Below are positions 8,734-18,799 of a stretch of 64,000 nucleotides of DNA, one piece after another. The first letter of the stretch is position 1. The number at the start of each line of letters is the position of its first letter. Both the position numbers and the translations under genes were made by a program. The notes beneath the pieces are model-generated. The model worked only from the letters and a program-made list of their open reading frames with translations. It did no database searches and was not told the DNA's origin. Source of the stretch: an uncultured Rikenellaceae bacterium (GTDB lineage: Bacteria; Bacteroidota; Bacteroidia; Bacteroidales; Rikenellaceae); contig CAMQVY010000006.1 of assembly GCA_947038405.1 (NCBI GenBank), positions 1 to 64,000 of the forward strand. Reading direction: 5' to 3'.

Positions 8734-11700
8734 ATGAATTACTTTAAAAAATGGAATCTACTTGTAGGTTGGATAGTTTTTGCAATTGCAGCAACAGTCT
8801 ATATTCTTACAATGGAGCCAACAACCAGTCTATGGGACTGTGCGGAGTTTATTGCAACTTCATATAAACTTGAGGTTGGACACCCTCCTGGTGCTCCCCT
8901 ATTTATGATGATTGCAAGATTATTTACTGCTATCGGAGGATCTCCTGCAAATGCAGCAATGATGGTAAACCTAATGTCTTCATTAGCTAGTGCCTTCACA
9001 ATTCTCTTCCTTTTTTGGAGTATCACTCACTTGGCAAGGAAAATATACGCTCCTACCATCGAGCAACTATCTAAATCTCAGATGTGGAGTGCTATCGGTG
9101 CTGGTGCTGTTGGAGCTCTTGCATACACATTTTCTGACACATTCTGGTTTTCAGCTATTGAAGGTGAAGTTTATGCTATGTCATCTCTCTTCACAGCAAT
9201 TGCTTTTTGGGCTATTCTACAATGGGAGAATATTGCAGATAAACCACACTCAACAAGATGGTTAGTTCTGATAGCATACCTAATGGGACTATCAATAGGT
9301 GTCCATATCCTAAACTTGTTAACCATCCCAGCTCTTGTATTTGTTTACTACTTCAAGAAAGAGCCAAATGTAACAAAATTTGGAATATTCAAAGCATTGG
9401 TCGTATCTGGTGCAATCCTTCTTGCTATCAATGCAATTATAATCCCTTATACTATTGCAATTGGAGCATGGCTTGATAGGATATTTGTAAATAGTTTTGA
9501 TCTACCTGTTAATAGCGGACTTACACTCTTTGTACTAATAGTCTTTGCACTAGCTGCATGGGGAATATACTACACTCACACAAAAGGACGAGTTATTGCC
9601 AACACAATAATATTGTGTACAACAGTAATATTAATCGGTTATAGCTCTTATGCCTCTGTTGTTATTCGTGCAAGTGCAAACCCACCGATGAACTCAAATA
9701 ACCCAAGTGATCCATACGCTCTATTGAGTCTCCTTAATAGAGATCAATATGGGCAAACTCCACTATTAACTGGTCCATACTACTCAGCACCTGCAATTAG
9801 TTACAATTACAAAGAGAGTTATATGCTAGGTGAAGATGGGAAATACCATGAAACATCTGAAGTTAACTACACTGAATACCCATCACAATTTACCACTTTC
9901 TTTCCGCGATTATGGTCAGATGATGCTCGACACATTAGAGGTTATAAGTCGTGGGTTGACATAAAAGGTAAGCAAGTGCAGTTTAGAGATGAAATAATAA
10001 CTGTTCCAACATTTGGGGAGAATCTTCAATTTTTCTTTAGGTATCAGATGAATTTTATGTACTGGAGATACTTCTTATGGAACTTCGTAGGTAGACAAAA
10101 TGACACCCAAGGCCATGGCGATGTTACAAATGGCAACTGGATCTCAGGAATAGATCTAATTGATGAACTATATTTAGGTCCACAAGATAACCTACCATCA
10201 GAGATGGGAGAGAGCAAAAGTCGAAACACCTACTATTTCCTACCGTTTATTTTAGGACTACTGGGACTTTTATATCAACTTAAAAGAGATAAGAAAAACT
10301 TCGCTATCGTTATGATGATGTTTCTTATGATGGGAGTTGTACTTGTGCTATACTTCAACAACAAACCATATGAGCCAAGAGAGAGAGACTACATATTCGC
10401 AGGATCATTCTATGCGTTCTGTATATGGATAGGACTTGGAGTTATTTGGCTGAAGGATAATCTAACTAAGTATCTCAAAAAAGATAGCGTAGTTATATCA
10501 GTTGTTGCTATTGCTATTGCAAGTAGTGTCCCTATAATCTTAGCTGTACAAAACTGGGATGACCACGATCGTTCTGGAAGGTATTTCACACGTGATCTTG
10601 GAGCAAACTACCTTAACTCAACTCTCCCAAATTCAATTATCATAAATATGGGAGATAATGATACCTTCCCACTTTGGTATAGCCAAGAGGTAGAAGGTAC
10701 AAGACTTGATGTAAAGATAATGAATGAGAGTTATCTTAGTAGGGATTGGTATGTTGATCAGATGAGAATCAAGTCAAACGAATCTATGCCAGTACCATTC
10801 TCTATTTCAAAGAGTAAATGTTCTCAATATAGTCAAATGTATGTCCATGACAAATTCGATGGAAAAGCAGTTGATATTGCATCTGCTATATATATGATTA
10901 ATAGCGATGACCCGAGAACAAAGGTTCATCTACAAGGAGATGATAAACCTGTTGACTTCCTTGCAGCAAAAAACCTTGCTATTCCTGTTAACAAAAAGAA
11001 TGCTATTGCAAGTGGAATTGTTTCGGAGGAGGATGCGCACTTAATGGTTGACACTGTCTACATGAGTGTAAATAGTAATGTTATTGGCAAAAACGAGTTA
11101 ATGCTAATTGACCTTTTTGCAAACTTCGATTGGAAACGTCCAATATACTTTACACAATTGAGTACTCTCCAAAAATTTGGGTTACTTGATTATCTTCAAT
11201 TCGACGGATTAGCATATCGATTCGTTCCGATAAAGACACAAACTGAAAATCGTAGAGAGAGGGGACGTATAGATACAGAGTACTTATACTCTAAATTGAT
11301 GAATGAATTTAAGTATGGGAATATTAGTGATCCTGATGTTTATGTTGATTACTTTGTAGATTTAAATATGAACGCTTCGGATATTAGATTTGCATTCCCA
11401 CGCCTAGCTAAAGAGCTACTTATAGAGGGAGACACAACTCGTGCAATAGAGGTGCTAGATAGAGGTCTTGAAGTGATGCCAATATCTAGATTAAAGCACG
11501 ATGCCAATACAACAATATCAATGATTCAGGTATATTATGCGGCTAATGCCTTTGATAAAGGTAATGTTTTAATGGATGACTACACTAGAGTGCTAGAGGA
11601 GTATATTGACTATTACGTTACATTCCCAAATAGTAAGGCTGATTTAATCTCAAATGACTTTAACTATAACTTGCAATTACTTAGCAATCTATATAGTATA

Positions 11701-11769
11701 GCAGAGGAGTCTGGTCAAAAGGAACAAGCAAGCAGAATATACAATCTATTTGAAAAGCATCAATTATAA
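8734..11769 (+). CDS. DUF2723 family GT-C-type membrane protein
   Basis: A 1011-residue protein: about a dozen membrane segments in the first two thirds, then a soluble helical C-terminal part that looks TPR-like. The first periplasmic loop has the family motif around W-D35-C-A-E38-F followed by G-H-P-P-G-A-P; such acidic residues are the catalytic signature of GT-C glycosyltransferases. DUF2723 is widespread in Bacteroidetes and related to eukaryotic TMEM260, reported to be a protein O-mannosyltransferase. Transfer of sugar from a lipid carrier to exported proteins is therefore plausible but not proven here. rnhB follows 26 bp downstream on the same strand. Confidence 0.85.
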   Translation: MNYFKKWNLLVGWIVFAIAATVYILTMEPTTSLWDCAEFIATSYKLEVGHPPGAPLFMMIARLFTAIGGSPANAAMMVNLMSSLASAFTILFLFWSITHLARKIYAPTIEQLSKSQMWSAIGAGAVGALAYTFSDTFWFSAIEGEVYAMSSLFTAIAFWAILQWENIADKPHSTRWLVLIAYLMGLSIGVHILNLLTIPALVFVYYFKKEPNVTKFGIFKALVVSGAILLAINAIIIPYTIAIGAWLDRIFVNSFDLPVNSGLTLFVLIVFALAAWGIYYTHTKGRVIANTIILCTTVILIGYSSYASVVIRASANPPMNSNNPSDPYALLSLLNRDQYGQTPLLTGPYYSAPAISYNYKESYMLGEDGKYHETSEVNYTEYPSQFTTFFPRLWSDDARHIRGYKSWVDIKGKQVQFRDEIITVPTFGENLQFFFRYQMNFMYWRYFLWNFVGRQNDTQGHGDVTNGNWISGIDLIDELYLGPQDNLPSEMGESKSRNTYYFLPFILGLLGLLYQLKRDKKNFAIVMMMFLMMGVVLVLYFNNKPYEPRERDYIFAGSFYAFCIWIGLGVIWLKDNLTKYLKKDSVVISVVAIAIASSVPIILAVQNWDDHDRSGRYFTRDLGANYLNSTLPNSIIINMGDNDTFPLWYSQEVEGTRLDVKIMNESYLSRDWYVDQMRIKSNESMPVPFSISKSKCSQYSQMYVHDKFDGKAVDIASAIYMINSDDPRTKVHLQGDDKPVDFLAAKNLAIPVNKKNAIASGIVSEEDAHLMVDTVYMSVNSNVIGKNELMLIDLFANFDWKRPIYFTQLSTLQKFGLLDYLQFDGLAYRFVPIKTQTENRRERGRIDTEYLYSKLMNEFKYGNISDPDVYVDYFVDLNMNASDIRFAFPRLAKELLIEGDTTRAIEVLDRGLEVMPISRLKHDANTTISMIQVYYAANAFDKGNVLMDDYTRVLEEYIDYYVTFPNSKADLISNDFNYNLQLLSNLYSIAEESGQKEQASRIYNLFEKHQL

Positions 11770-11795
11770 TATTTGATCCGAACTGAATTTACGCT

Positions 11796-12401
11796 ATGTT
11801 ACTAGATACAACATACCAAAACATACTCCTCGAAGCAGGATGTGATGAAGCAGGAAGAGGCCCCCTATCAGGGAGCCTCTTTGCGGCTTCAGTAATACTA
11901 CCTTTTGATTTCCATGATCCTCTACTTAACGACTCTAAGAAGATGACTGAAAAACATAGATATAAACTGAGATCTATAATTGAACGTGAAGCTATCGCAT
12001 GGGCGGTAGATGAGGTTACAATTGAGGAGATAGATCGAATAAACATTCTGAATGCCTCATTCCTTGGGATGAGTAGGGCTACTCAAAAGCTATCCACTCC
12101 ACCTGAATTACTACTTATTGATGGTAATAGATTTAAGTCTGAGCTTACAATCCCATTTGAGTGTATAATTAAAGGGGATGGAAAATATGCAAATATAGCT
12201 GCAGCATCCGTACTTGCAAAGACATATAGAGATGATTATATGATTAAGATTGCGGAGGAGTACCCCGAATACAAATGGGCAAAAAACAAGGGATACCCAA
12301 CACTTGAACACCGAAAAGCTATTATGGAGCATGGAATATCTCCATATCATAGACGCACATTCTGTTCCAAATTCATAGAACCAACTCTATGGGGAGTATA
12401 A
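11796..12401 (+). CDS. rnhB: Ribonuclease HII
   Basis: A 201-residue protein with the RNase HII signature G-C-D17-E18-A-G-R-G-P, a second acidic site in L-L-I-D-G-N-R, and K-G-D-G-K-Y followed by A-A-A-S-V-L-A-K. It cuts RNA in RNA-DNA hybrids, including single ribonucleotides left in DNA. Length is normal. It follows the DUF2723 gene at 26 bp and is probably co-transcribed with it; the next gene is convergent. Confidence 0.96.
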   Translation: MLLDTTYQNILLEAGCDEAGRGPLSGSLFAASVILPFDFHDPLLNDSKKMTEKHRYKLRSIIEREAIAWAVDEVTIEEIDRINILNASFLGMSRATQKLSTPPELLLIDGNRFKSELTIPFECIIKGDGKYANIAAASVLAKTYRDDYMIKIAEEYPEYKWAKNKGYPTLEHRKAIMEHGISPYHRRTFCSKFIEPTLWGV

Positions 12402-12433
12402 CACTAATGTTTTTTTAGTATTTTTTTAGATTG

Positions 12434-13204
12434 CTAAAATCTAGGATTATTCATCGCAACATCTCTATAGTTTGTAATAATAAGTTGATATTTATCATCT
12501 TCAAAGATCAATATACCTCCAATTTCACCACTTCCTGAAGGTAGTCTATATTGTGCAAAAGATGCAGTAGGAAGAGTTTTAACAGATAAACTATCTCCAA
12601 ATTTGTCAATAATGACTCTTTTTGTGACCTCATTATTCTCAACCCATGAACAAATAGATTCATTCTCCTCAAACTGAACATCACTAATCTGGATATAATA
12701 ACCCAAAGTTTTACTATCTAATTGACCGATTGTTTTATCGAGAGTTATAATCTCTAATGGTGCAGGGATTGACTCTATATAGACTGGGATTTTATCCTTT
12801 GGAATAGATGTAACCCAAAAATTCTCACGATCCAACCCTATACGCATCATACCACTATATATATACATATGTAGAGAGTTACACGATATTCTAATTTTAG
12901 AACCACATGGAAATAGTTTATATAGATCCCCTTCTTCAACTCTCACCTCAACAGTTGCTGTACGGTCTGTAATATAAATTGAGCCTCTAATATTCCAATT
13001 ATCATCACTACTCAACACTATACCCTCAATATATACATCACCAATTATGATATTAGGTGTAGTACTCGCCTGCTCCATTAAGGACGCAATAGATACTAAG
13101 GTTGAATCACTAGGTTTATAATCTATCACTACAGGCTTATCACACCCTATCATTAATATAATGATAGCCACAAATAGGTATCTATATACTACTCGAAACA
13201 TCAT
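12434..13204 (-). CDS. DUF5689-type surface lipoprotein
   Basis: About 256 residues, starting with a signal peptide ending in the lipobox L-M-I-G-C, so probably a lipoprotein. The rest resembles the DUF5689 domain (OB-like beta fold; pattern I-x-G-x-V-x-S-S-D-D-N-x-N then I-T-D-x-T-A). The longest frame begins at a GTG (13213), but ATGs at 13204 and 13201 sit right before the signal peptide; I choose 13204. It overlaps the end of the neighbouring DUF5689 gene, so both are one transcript with the EEP hydrolase and TonB-receptor-like gene. Likely a surface accessory protein of that uptake locus; ligand unknown. Confidence 0.72.
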   Translation of the reverse strand: MMFRVVYRYLFVAIIILMIGCDKPVVIDYKPSDSTLVSIASLMEQASTTPNIIIGDVYIEGIVLSSDDNWNIRGSIYITDRTATVEVRVEEGDLYKLFPCGSKIRISCNSLHMYIYSGMMRIGLDRENFWVTSIPKDKIPVYIESIPAPLEIITLDKTIGQLDSKTLGYYIQISDVQFEENESICSWVENNEVTKRVIIDKFGDSLSVKTLPTASFAQYRLPSGSGEIGGILIFEDDKYQLIITNYRDVAMNNPRF

Positions 13205-13973
13205 ATAAGTCACGCATTTTTAGTGTATAAAACAACTCTTCATCTATATTCTGTAAGCTCAATACACCCGTAATTGATACCTCAACATTAGGGACTATCT
13301 CGGAAGCAAACTCAGCATATGCAGAGGTCTCTACCACAATTCTGTTCCCAACCTTATCATTAAAGTATATATATTCTCGACCCACTTTTGCCCACTCCAA
13401 GCCATACCTATTATTAACAATACCTTTAACTGTTACTAATTGACCAGACATATCACTACTTAGCTCCAATACTGAGAGTGGTTTTGGCGATTGCACCTCT
13501 GGATAATAGGTACAATCGCAAACATATTTATCAAGTATGTAGTAGTAATTAAAATAACCAGGAGGTTCAACTTCTAATGAGTGTTCAGACAGACCAACTC
13601 TCATAACCTCATTATATAGATCAACCGTTAACCCCTTCATTGATATATGAATATTTCGTCCAATAGGGAACTGTTGGTGTGAATCGTACATCCCTACAAG
13701 GAGTTCCAATCCACCTGTCTCATCCGAAGCTACAATCTTTTTAAAGAAATTATTATATATATCATTGGCAATAACAGTAACCTCCAATACCATATCTTCA
13801 TCAATATATAGACTCCCCTGCCCTATCGCCTCTCGAATATCTTGTACCGAAACATTATTTCCTTGACCGCATTTGCCATCTAATTGAGGGGCGACTCTTA
13901 TATCTTTCACACATGATACAAATAGTGTCACCGTAAATAAAATAATCAATCTACCCATATATCTATTTTTCAT
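13182..13973 (-). CDS. DUF5689-type surface lipoprotein
   Basis: A 263-residue protein with a signal peptide and lipobox (L-F-V-S-C21). The mature part has the DUF5689 pattern (V-I-A-N-D-I-Y-N-N-F-F-K-K-I, then E-T-G-G-L-E-L-L-V-G), followed by a second OB-like half, L-V-T-V-K-G-I-V. Similar in layout to the downstream lipoprotein but clearly diverged. It starts 17 bp after the EEP hydrolase gene and overlaps the next gene. Family members are cell-surface proteins of Bacteroidetes encoded next to TonB receptors and nuclease-like proteins. Confidence 0.75.
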   Translation of the reverse strand: MKNRYMGRLIILFTVTLFVSCVKDIRVAPQLDGKCGQGNNVSVQDIREAIGQGSLYIDEDMVLEVTVIANDIYNNFFKKIVASDETGGLELLVGMYDSHQQFPIGRNIHISMKGLTVDLYNEVMRVGLSEHSLEVEPPGYFNYYYILDKYVCDCTYYPEVQSPKPLSVLELSSDMSGQLVTVKGIVNNRYGLEWAKVGREYIYFNDKVGNRIVVETSAYAEFASEIVPNVEVSITGVLSLQNIDEELFYTLKMRDLYDVSSSI

Positions 13974-13990
13974 CTATCTGAGCGTGTTTA

Positions 13991-15979
13991 CTACATCTGA
14001 AATATAACATACACAGCAGCGTGGTCAGAAGCCCAAACAGAGTCAATCTCTTCAGAAGTTCTTATTATCTTTGAGTATATAGGTTTTATATCACCTTTAT
14101 GGTATATGAAATCTATACGAGAATTTTGCAACTGTCCATATATAACAGCATAAGTACTCCCTTGATGCGTCACCTCATCTGGATTTACAACTCTATAACT
14201 ATCAACAAAACCATTTTTGTACATAAATTTAGATGTTGGGAAGTCTACTTTTCCATAACCGTAGTGAAGATGTTTCGCTCTTTCAGTCCAATCTAAATGC
14301 GAACAAGAGTTAAAATCGCCACATATTAACTGTACCATATCATTTTTTATATATGGCAACATATCATCATTAAATATTTCATTCAAATCAGCAACAGGTT
14401 TTTCTTCGTCTTCTGCAACCCATACATCTGTATCTAAGCCTTGTGACCCATAACAGCAAGTGTACTCTGGATTATACGAGTAACGCAACCAACAATCATT
14501 AATATAAATATCCTGACTATTTGGAAGGGTAATAAATGCAGGATTTGACTTAAACCCATTTTTAGTTGCAACTTTAGTTATAGGGTAACGACTAAACATA
14601 GCTAAATTATCTCCTGAAGATTCAGTCTGGAGATTAAATCCTAACTCTTTAGCAATACGCTCCTGTGCACCATATGCCTCTTGGAGTGTTATTACATCTG
14701 CATCAACCTCTTTAAGTAGGTCTATAACATGTGCTCTACCATCTTTACCAACATGAACACCTCCATGCCATATATTCCACTGAAGAACTCTAAGCAAAGA
14801 TTTATCACTAGCGGCTGGAGTTACCTGCTTTGCATAGAAATCATTAGACTTTGTAGGAGTATGTATATTGTTATTAATTGAGAAAGATTCAATTGTAGCT
14901 GCTAATCTATTCGAACACTTTGCACTCTCACTAATATCAAATGTAAGTAAGAAGTAGTTAATTCCGCTATTCAAATTATAAGATAGATCCAACTCAATTT
15001 TATCTTGAGGCTTAAAAGTCGCAATTTTATCCTTTACATCAGACTTTGGCATTGAACCAGTATAATATAGTGATATGTTATCAATGTCGGATAAATCTCT
15101 ATTTTGAGATAGATCTAATACCATATTTGTTAACTCACTAACACCTTTAGACCCTGATATTGCAATACGTAATTTTATTATCTGTTGATCTATACTCCCC
15201 TGTGGCGAATCCCACTCACTAGCAATTTCTACTGCATTAAATAGTTCCTTCCTCTTTTTCCCACTCTCAAACTCTCTATTATCACTACTCTCAGTCGGAC
15301 TTATATTTGAACTACCATAATAATCCATTCTATCGTTACGTGCATGAAAAGATATAGGACCATTTGCAGCCCAGTTTAGATACATATCCGACGAAGGCTC
15401 ATCAAATGGATAGTACCCTTTTAAGTATTCAAATTCAGGATGAGATGTAGTCAAAGGTCTTTTCATCCACTCTTTTATGGCTTCGTCCGAGAGTTTACAC
15501 CTCCAAATTCTTAACTCGTCAATATCTCCACCAAATACCGACTCTTTAGATTCATCGGCTCCAACTACTCCTGGAATTATCGAACTCACTTTATCGCTAT
15601 GTGCTACACTCTCACCATTTATGTAGAGATTAGTTCCACCAACTCCACAAGTTACAGCTATATGCTGCCATTTATCACTTAACACCTGAGGTGAAGTTGC
15701 TCCACTGTACGTATTATGTAATTTACCATTTTTAATAACAACGGGTAATTTATCAACAATATTTATATTACTATAATATCCACCTCCGATAATTACCTCA
15801 CTATCTCTCCATGTAGTATCATCTCCACGTACCCAAGCCTCAACAGACCAGTTACAATTTAAAGTATCCATACCGAGGCTAACATTTGAATCAACACCAT
15901 CAAGTTTAAGGTATCTTCCGTTCTGAGCCTTAGCTCCAAAACAAATTATTACAAATAATAGTACTAATATTTTCTTCAT
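13991..15979 (-). CDS. Secreted LamG / sialidase-N-like / EEP phosphodiesterase
   Basis: A 662-residue exported protein (signal peptide 1-18, M-K-K-I-L...A-K-A-Q). Residues about 22-190 form a LamG/concanavalin-like domain. About 250-370 resembles the beta-sandwich found at the N terminus of Bacteroidetes sialidases (I-S-L-Y-Y-T-G-S; L-N-S-G-I-N-Y-F). The C terminus is an endonuclease/exonuclease/phosphatase domain: W-N-I-W-H-G-G (about 400), Q-E-A-Y-G (about 432), C-G-D-F-N (about 552), R-I-D-F-I-Y and S651-D-H653. It should cleave phosphodiester or phosphomonoester bonds outside the cell (nucleic acid or a phospho-lipid/glycan); the substrate is not shown by sequence. Encoded in a row with a TonB-receptor-like protein and two lipoproteins. 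Confidence 0.82.
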   Translation of the reverse strand: MKKILVLLFVIICFGAKAQNGRYLKLDGVDSNVSLGMDTLNCNWSVEAWVRGDDTTWRDSEVIIGGGYYSNINIVDKLPVVIKNGKLHNTYSGATSPQVLSDKWQHIAVTCGVGGTNLYINGESVAHSDKVSSIIPGVVGADESKESVFGGDIDELRIWRCKLSDEAIKEWMKRPLTTSHPEFEYLKGYYPFDEPSSDMYLNWAANGPISFHARNDRMDYYGSSNISPTESSDNREFESGKKRKELFNAVEIASEWDSPQGSIDQQIIKLRIAISGSKGVSELTNMVLDLSQNRDLSDIDNISLYYTGSMPKSDVKDKIATFKPQDKIELDLSYNLNSGINYFLLTFDISESAKCSNRLAATIESFSINNNIHTPTKSNDFYAKQVTPAASDKSLLRVLQWNIWHGGVHVGKDGRAHVIDLLKEVDADVITLQEAYGAQERIAKELGFNLQTESSGDNLAMFSRYPITKVATKNGFKSNPAFITLPNSQDIYINDCWLRYSYNPEYTCCYGSQGLDTDVWVAEDEEKPVADLNEIFNDDMLPYIKNDMVQLICGDFNSCSHLDWTERAKHLHYGYGKVDFPTSKFMYKNGFVDSYRVVNPDEVTHQGSTYAVIYGQLQNSRIDFIYHKGDIKPIYSKIIRTSEEIDSVWASDHAAVYVIFQM

Positions 15980-16134
15980 TTTTTACTATTTTTATAAATT
16001 ACACAAAATCCACCCATTAATATATGGTGTAATACAATTATACGAATAATTGATGATGAACACAAATTTAGAAACTCAATACAATGAACATAAAAACAAT
16101 ACTCGACATATCTACTCCAATAGCTATATAATTA

Positions 16135-18561
16135 TTAAAATCTATATGATAGTCCACATAATACTCCTCGCCCATCAGCATACATATAACGGCTCTCCAT
16201 TGGAGTATAAAATGTTAACCCATCAACAGAGTGCCTTCGGACTCTACTAGATTCATAGCCACTATATATATTATCTCTAGCTCCAAGAACATTATCAACC
16301 ATAACATATAACGATAGTAGTTGTTCATCTCCAAGTCTAATATTTTTCAATATGCGTAACGAAATATTTACTGCTGCGGGTAATTTCTCCTGCAAGACTA
16401 TAGCGTTTTGAGACTCAGGTGATGAAGCCATTTCATAAACCCGCTTCATTCTCCTTGTAACAACAGGCTCAATATAACGACCACCAAGAACACTCCCAAT
16501 CACAGATAAATTCCAACCCCTTTGACTATACTCTACCTCTGTAGATAACACTCTTTGAGGTGCATTCCCCTCAACATATCCAGACATATGAGCAATGTCT
16601 CCCTTTAATAGATATAATTCAGAGACATCTGATATAATATCAACACTAGGATTATTGTTGTAAGTAAACCGCCCTATGCCAGCCACGATCTTCACATCAA
16701 GAAAAGAGCTGAAAGATAACAACACAGAGGCTTCAACACCTCGATGAAACTTCTCTATATCATATACATTAACATTACAATACTCCTCAAACATATCGTC
16801 ATAATAACTATACACATCTGCACCGTTATTAAACATTGTTGCATAAAGTGTTAATTGACAAGATATCCACTCACTTAAATAACTATATCTAAAATCAGCC
16901 CCAGAGCTGTTTGAGTTCGTTGCGTTTCCACTACTCATATTTCTGTAACGTGGAGATAGTAGTACATCATTAATATTTGGTGCGTCACTATCGTAAGCCA
17001 AAGACAATGATAGTTGGTGTGCAGTAGTCACCCTAAATAGTGCAGATGTTTGGAGTGCAAGATGATTAAACTTATGAAGGTTCGACTCTCCAAAAGAGCG
17101 ATCCCCTTCATAAAGTTCCTTCTCATACACTCCATTACGTTTAAAAGAGGTCGTTCCAACATCTAACCCAGCATCAATTAGAAGATATCCAAAGTCTGAT
17201 CTAAAGTTTACAAATCCACTGTAATCATTATAGTCAAGAACATAATCATACCCAAAATGGTCACCAACCTCAATTTTACGAGATGGGTCAAGAACATTAT
17301 TCTCAACTTTATCTCCGTATAGAAGATTATCAACCATGTATCTATCAAGATCTGTATAAAATTCACCACCCATAAGATCTCTCATCACCTTGTAGTTTGA
17401 ACTAGTGATTACTCTAGCTTTAACACCATATCTAAAAGAGATCTTATCATTAACCAAACTCTTTAGACTCACAAACACCCCACCATCAATATCCTCTTTA
17501 ACTCTCTCTTCACAGAAATATAGAGATTCTCCTGTCGATGACAATTGATTTAAATTATATAGATGAGTCCAATTTATTTGAGGATTTGCAATCCACATAT
17601 TATTTGCCACCTCTTGGAGATAGTCTCCAGTCATAAAGTCAGGCATATATCTATAGTAGTCTGGTCTTGGGTCGGGTGCATCTCCCCATGACAGAGCACC
17701 TTGAGCTTCCCGCCCCATTCGTAGGGATAATGACACTTGCAGATCTGTCTTTTTATTAATTTTATCTCTATACGTTGCCATAGCAATAGGCTGAAAATCA
17801 CTAGATATAGAGCTATTACGCATTTTCCCATCAACATATCCCCATGATGGATTATACAAATTATCCTCTAAAAGTTCTGCGGCTTGTTTTGTGATTGAAC
17901 TTCGTCCTCCTCTTTGGGTTGGCGAACCAATAAAAGATAGACTCAACTCTCCACCCCATCTAAAATTAGTCGAAAACCCTGCATAAGCTACAACACTTCG
18001 AGTAAATACTCCTGAAATATCACCATCATAACCATCTTTCACCTCAACACCCAAAGAGTATCGAGACCTATGACCAATAGAACCAGAAGAGTGCCCTCCA
18101 ACTCTGTACCTATATCTCTTTGATGAAAGTGTCGAAACCACACGCTGCTCAGATGGCATTGCATTGATATTTTGAGTCATAATAGATCCAAATCCTAATG
18201 GCGATATATAATTGTAATCTCCCTCAATATTATCACGACTCAGAAATCTCACACGACTTGAAGCACCAAGTAGATTCCAAATAGGATCACCTGAGAGTGG
18301 ATTAAAAATAGATATATCATTTATAGTGTATTGCTTGGAGTATTTAGAGTCGTATCCCCTACGTGTGTAACGCACAAAGCCAAGATTATAACTATCGAAC
18401 TCAGAAAGAAGTCTAGGTGCATACGTTGCTTTTAAAAATATCGAGTAATCCATATCCTCCTCGGAGATACGATTATCCTCTTCGAAAACAATATAACCAT
18501 CATCACCTTGTACCGAAATACAAAGAGATAGGAGTAATATTATACAAAGCCATCTACGCAC
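16135..18561 (-). CDS. TonB-dependent-receptor-like outer-membrane protein
   Basis: An 808-residue outer-membrane beta-barrel: signal peptide (about 1-19), a short plug-like stretch (about 45-110; R-R-G-Y-D-S-K-Y, F-N-P-L-S-G-D-P-I-W), then a long run of alternating strands ending in S-Y-R-F, the typical C-terminal aromatic. It resembles Bacteroidetes receptors encoded with DUF5689 and EEP proteins, but I see no N-terminal carboxypeptidase-regulatory-like domain and no clear TonB box. The only in-frame start ahead of the signal peptide is GTG at 18561. Likely imports a product released by the neighbouring hydrolase. Confidence 0.8.
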   Translation of the reverse strand: MRRWLCIILLLSLCISVQGDDGYIVFEEDNRISEEDMDYSIFLKATYAPRLLSEFDSYNLGFVRYTRRGYDSKYSKQYTINDISIFNPLSGDPIWNLLGASSRVRFLSRDNIEGDYNYISPLGFGSIMTQNINAMPSEQRVVSTLSSKRYRYRVGGHSSGSIGHRSRYSLGVEVKDGYDGDISGVFTRSVVAYAGFSTNFRWGGELSLSFIGSPTQRGGRSSITKQAAELLEDNLYNPSWGYVDGKMRNSSISSDFQPIAMATYRDKINKKTDLQVSLSLRMGREAQGALSWGDAPDPRPDYYRYMPDFMTGDYLQEVANNMWIANPQINWTHLYNLNQLSSTGESLYFCEERVKEDIDGGVFVSLKSLVNDKISFRYGVKARVITSSNYKVMRDLMGGEFYTDLDRYMVDNLLYGDKVENNVLDPSRKIEVGDHFGYDYVLDYNDYSGFVNFRSDFGYLLIDAGLDVGTTSFKRNGVYEKELYEGDRSFGESNLHKFNHLALQTSALFRVTTAHQLSLSLAYDSDAPNINDVLLSPRYRNMSSGNATNSNSSGADFRYSYLSEWISCQLTLYATMFNNGADVYSYYDDMFEEYCNVNVYDIEKFHRGVEASVLLSFSSFLDVKIVAGIGRFTYNNNPSVDIISDVSELYLLKGDIAHMSGYVEGNAPQRVLSTEVEYSQRGWNLSVIGSVLGGRYIEPVVTRRMKRVYEMASSPESQNAIVLQEKLPAAVNISLRILKNIRLGDEQLLSLYVMVDNVLGARDNIYSGYESSRVRRHSVDGLTFYTPMESRYMYADGRGVLCGLSYRF

Positions 18562-18587
18562 ACTACTATATTTAGATCAATAAATAG

Positions 18588-18595
18588 CAAATGTA
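18588..18595 (-). promoter_or_regulatory. Possible -7 promoter element of the surface locus
   Basis: TACATTTG on the minus strand, 27 bp ahead of the GTG start of the receptor-like gene. No clear -33 element. The rest of the divergent gap 18562-18799 is AT-rich and holds nothing else I recognise. Confidence 0.4.
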
Positions 18596-18799
18596 GTCAT
18601 TTTTAGGTTTTAATAAAGCTCTTTGCCTCTCATAATTATAATGTTTTCAAATTATATATACACGTATAACACAACGATACAGCTCACTCTTTTCAATAAC
18701 CTTCGCTAAAAACCACATTTTATTATATTTTCTAACAAATATTTGCTAAAAAATATATAATTTTACACCTATTATTACGTTTAAATGTAAAAAAGAAAA

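Noticed and set aside
12402-12433. Terminator between rnhB and the DUF5689 gene
   Set aside because: T-runs are present, but I cannot draw a convincing stem.
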